20,067 bases of DNA from Collodictyon triciliatum (Eukaryota > CRuMs): NCBI GenBank assembly GCA_043381765.1, contig JBHJMP010001260.1:1-20067 (forward strand), given 5' to 3'. The stretch's first letter is position 1, and every line of letters begins with the position of its first letter. Below are positions 19,701-20,067 of the stretch, piece by piece. The position numbers and the translations under genes are program-made. The notes under the pieces were generated by a model that was given only the letters and a program-made list of their open reading frames with translations, was not told where the DNA came from and did not search any database.

Positions 19701-20067
19701 AAGTATTAGGAATGATAACACACACACACAAAAAAAAATGCAACATATTATGTCGATATTGATAAAAATATCAAATATATCCTATCTAATGGTCACCTTG
19801 ATTGAATTCTCCATGCTGTAAATGTTCTTTGCATCAGACCATACCGTATTTTATTTATTGCTCGACGAATAAAAGCCTCCTTTTTCACATTTTGAATCGC
19901 ATAAAGTCGCCAGGACTATGTGTTTTGAGGTTTGAAAATGTATTTTGTGGCAATATCCACACATGAGTATTATCTTGCTTTCTGAATAAGAAGCGCAAGG
20001 CTAACCTTAAATAGTAAAGAAATAAGGCGATGCTGAAAATAAACTGTGGCTTGAATCTGCTGCTTCC
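16701..20067 (-). CDS. Sfi1-like repeat protein (5' end outside window)
   Basis: Proteins of this kind form long helices that bind centrin along centrosomes, basal bodies or their links. Minus exons: 20067-20006, 19915-19797, 19527-19483, 19339-19244, 18940-18875, 18773-18694, 18661-18577, 18523-18479, 18423-18290, 18143-18027, 17942-17858, 17706-17565, 17391-17304, 17197-17092 and 16925-16701 (TAA). Phases match, except that 19243-18941 is unresolved; 19190-19025 fits there by phase but is weakly repeat-like. Repeats follow LL-x3-F-x2-W-(K/R): LISLLFKSWRLY, GLMQRTFTAWRIQ, KLMTVTFNVWRNL, RFLADIFHAWMDL, KAIFQYWKKK, FLLRRCFCAWKKY, VLRKVLIAWWRYA, LIRRFYRTWLLE, QIIRRWKIF, AIMFIHWRYY. Adjacent Trp are often 28-34 residues apart (33 for the first pair), as in Sfi1. 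The last exon is Lys-rich with no repeat and ends in HHHDDG and a charged tail. The gene is convergent with the Cys-module gene. Confidence 0.82.
18857..18873. repeat. Short (GAT)n run
   Basis: Five GAT units in the intron just downstream (minus sense) of the Sfi1-like exon 18940-18875; not translated in the exon model. Confidence 0.7.
19461..19477. repeat. (TA)n microsatellite
   Basis: A short TA dinucleotide run in the Sfi1-like intron immediately after the donor of exon 19527-19483. Confidence 0.8.
19593..19680 (-). other. tRNA-like or tRNA-derived SINE fragment
   Basis: Within an intron of the Sfi1-like gene, an island of more GC-rich sequence reads, on the minus strand, AGTGGTCAAAGGAAC and about 40 nt later GACTCGCTGGGTTGCATTCG followed by AATCCCAG. 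The first resembles an A box (D-arm AGTGG region) and the second a B box, with TTCGAATCC exact. The standard T-arm stem does not form around TTCGAAT, and no matching acceptor stem is seen, so it is not a functional tRNA gene. A degenerate tRNA-derived SINE or tRNA pseudogene is possible, as is chance. Confidence 0.25.
19719..19738. repeat. (CA)n followed by A-run
   Basis: About five CA units followed by nine or ten A, in the intron between Sfi1-like exons 19915-19797 and 19527-19483. Confidence 0.8.

Overview
This is nuclear DNA of a eukaryote, most likely a unicellular protist or an early-branching holozoan. It is AT-rich, and genes lie on both strands. They are cut into short exons (about 45-380 nt) by short GT-AG introns (mostly 50-150 nt, one possibly only 32 nt). 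Most single-frame ORFs are therefore exon pieces or shadows. I rebuilt the genes by hand by matching splice phases and recognisable protein motifs. No bacterial features (operons, ribosome binding sites, insertion sequences, CRISPR) are present. Two assembly gaps (N runs at 1136-1729 and 10115-10866) interrupt genes. The species cannot be named from this window; a Sfi1-like protein and a K+-selective CNG-type channel would suit a flagellated or centriole-bearing cell, but that is inference.

Layout. 1-102 is a TACA microsatellite, apparently in the first intron of a minus-strand membrane-protein gene whose first exon is 229-152. 658-853 is a long AAAAAG polypurine tract. 956-1135 may be a plus-strand exon running into the first gap. 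From 3565 down to the gap at 1729 (minus strand) is a phase-consistent chain of exons for a hydrophilic, low-complexity protein of unknown function. It may be a separate gene or a far C-terminal tail of the next gene. 8211-3775 (minus, with tentative further 5' exons up to 8817) is a six-transmembrane channel with a TVGFGD potassium filter, a CNG-type S4, a C-linker and a complete cyclic-nucleotide-binding domain, in 17 mutually phase-compatible exons.

8820-10019 is the divergent intergenic region with a C-rich, G-poor leader for a plus-strand TMEM234-like small membrane protein (10020-11185), whose middle lies in the second gap. 11186-12539 holds no gene I can support. 12540-16018 (plus) is a complete 12-exon gene for a secreted-then-anchored type I membrane protein of 756 residues: signal peptide, Cys-rich N-terminal knot, seven tandem six-cysteine modules (mostly one per class 1-1 exon), a second Cys knot, one transmembrane helix and a short tail. 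I do not recognise this module; it is the best candidate for something undescribed. Finally, 20067-16701 (minus, 5' end outside the window) encodes a Sfi1-like repeat protein, convergent with the Cys-module gene.

The genes are not an obvious functional cassette. A cyclic-nucleotide-gated K+ channel, a Sfi1/centrin-type scaffold and a modular surface protein could each serve a flagellate cell, but nothing in the sequence proves co-function.
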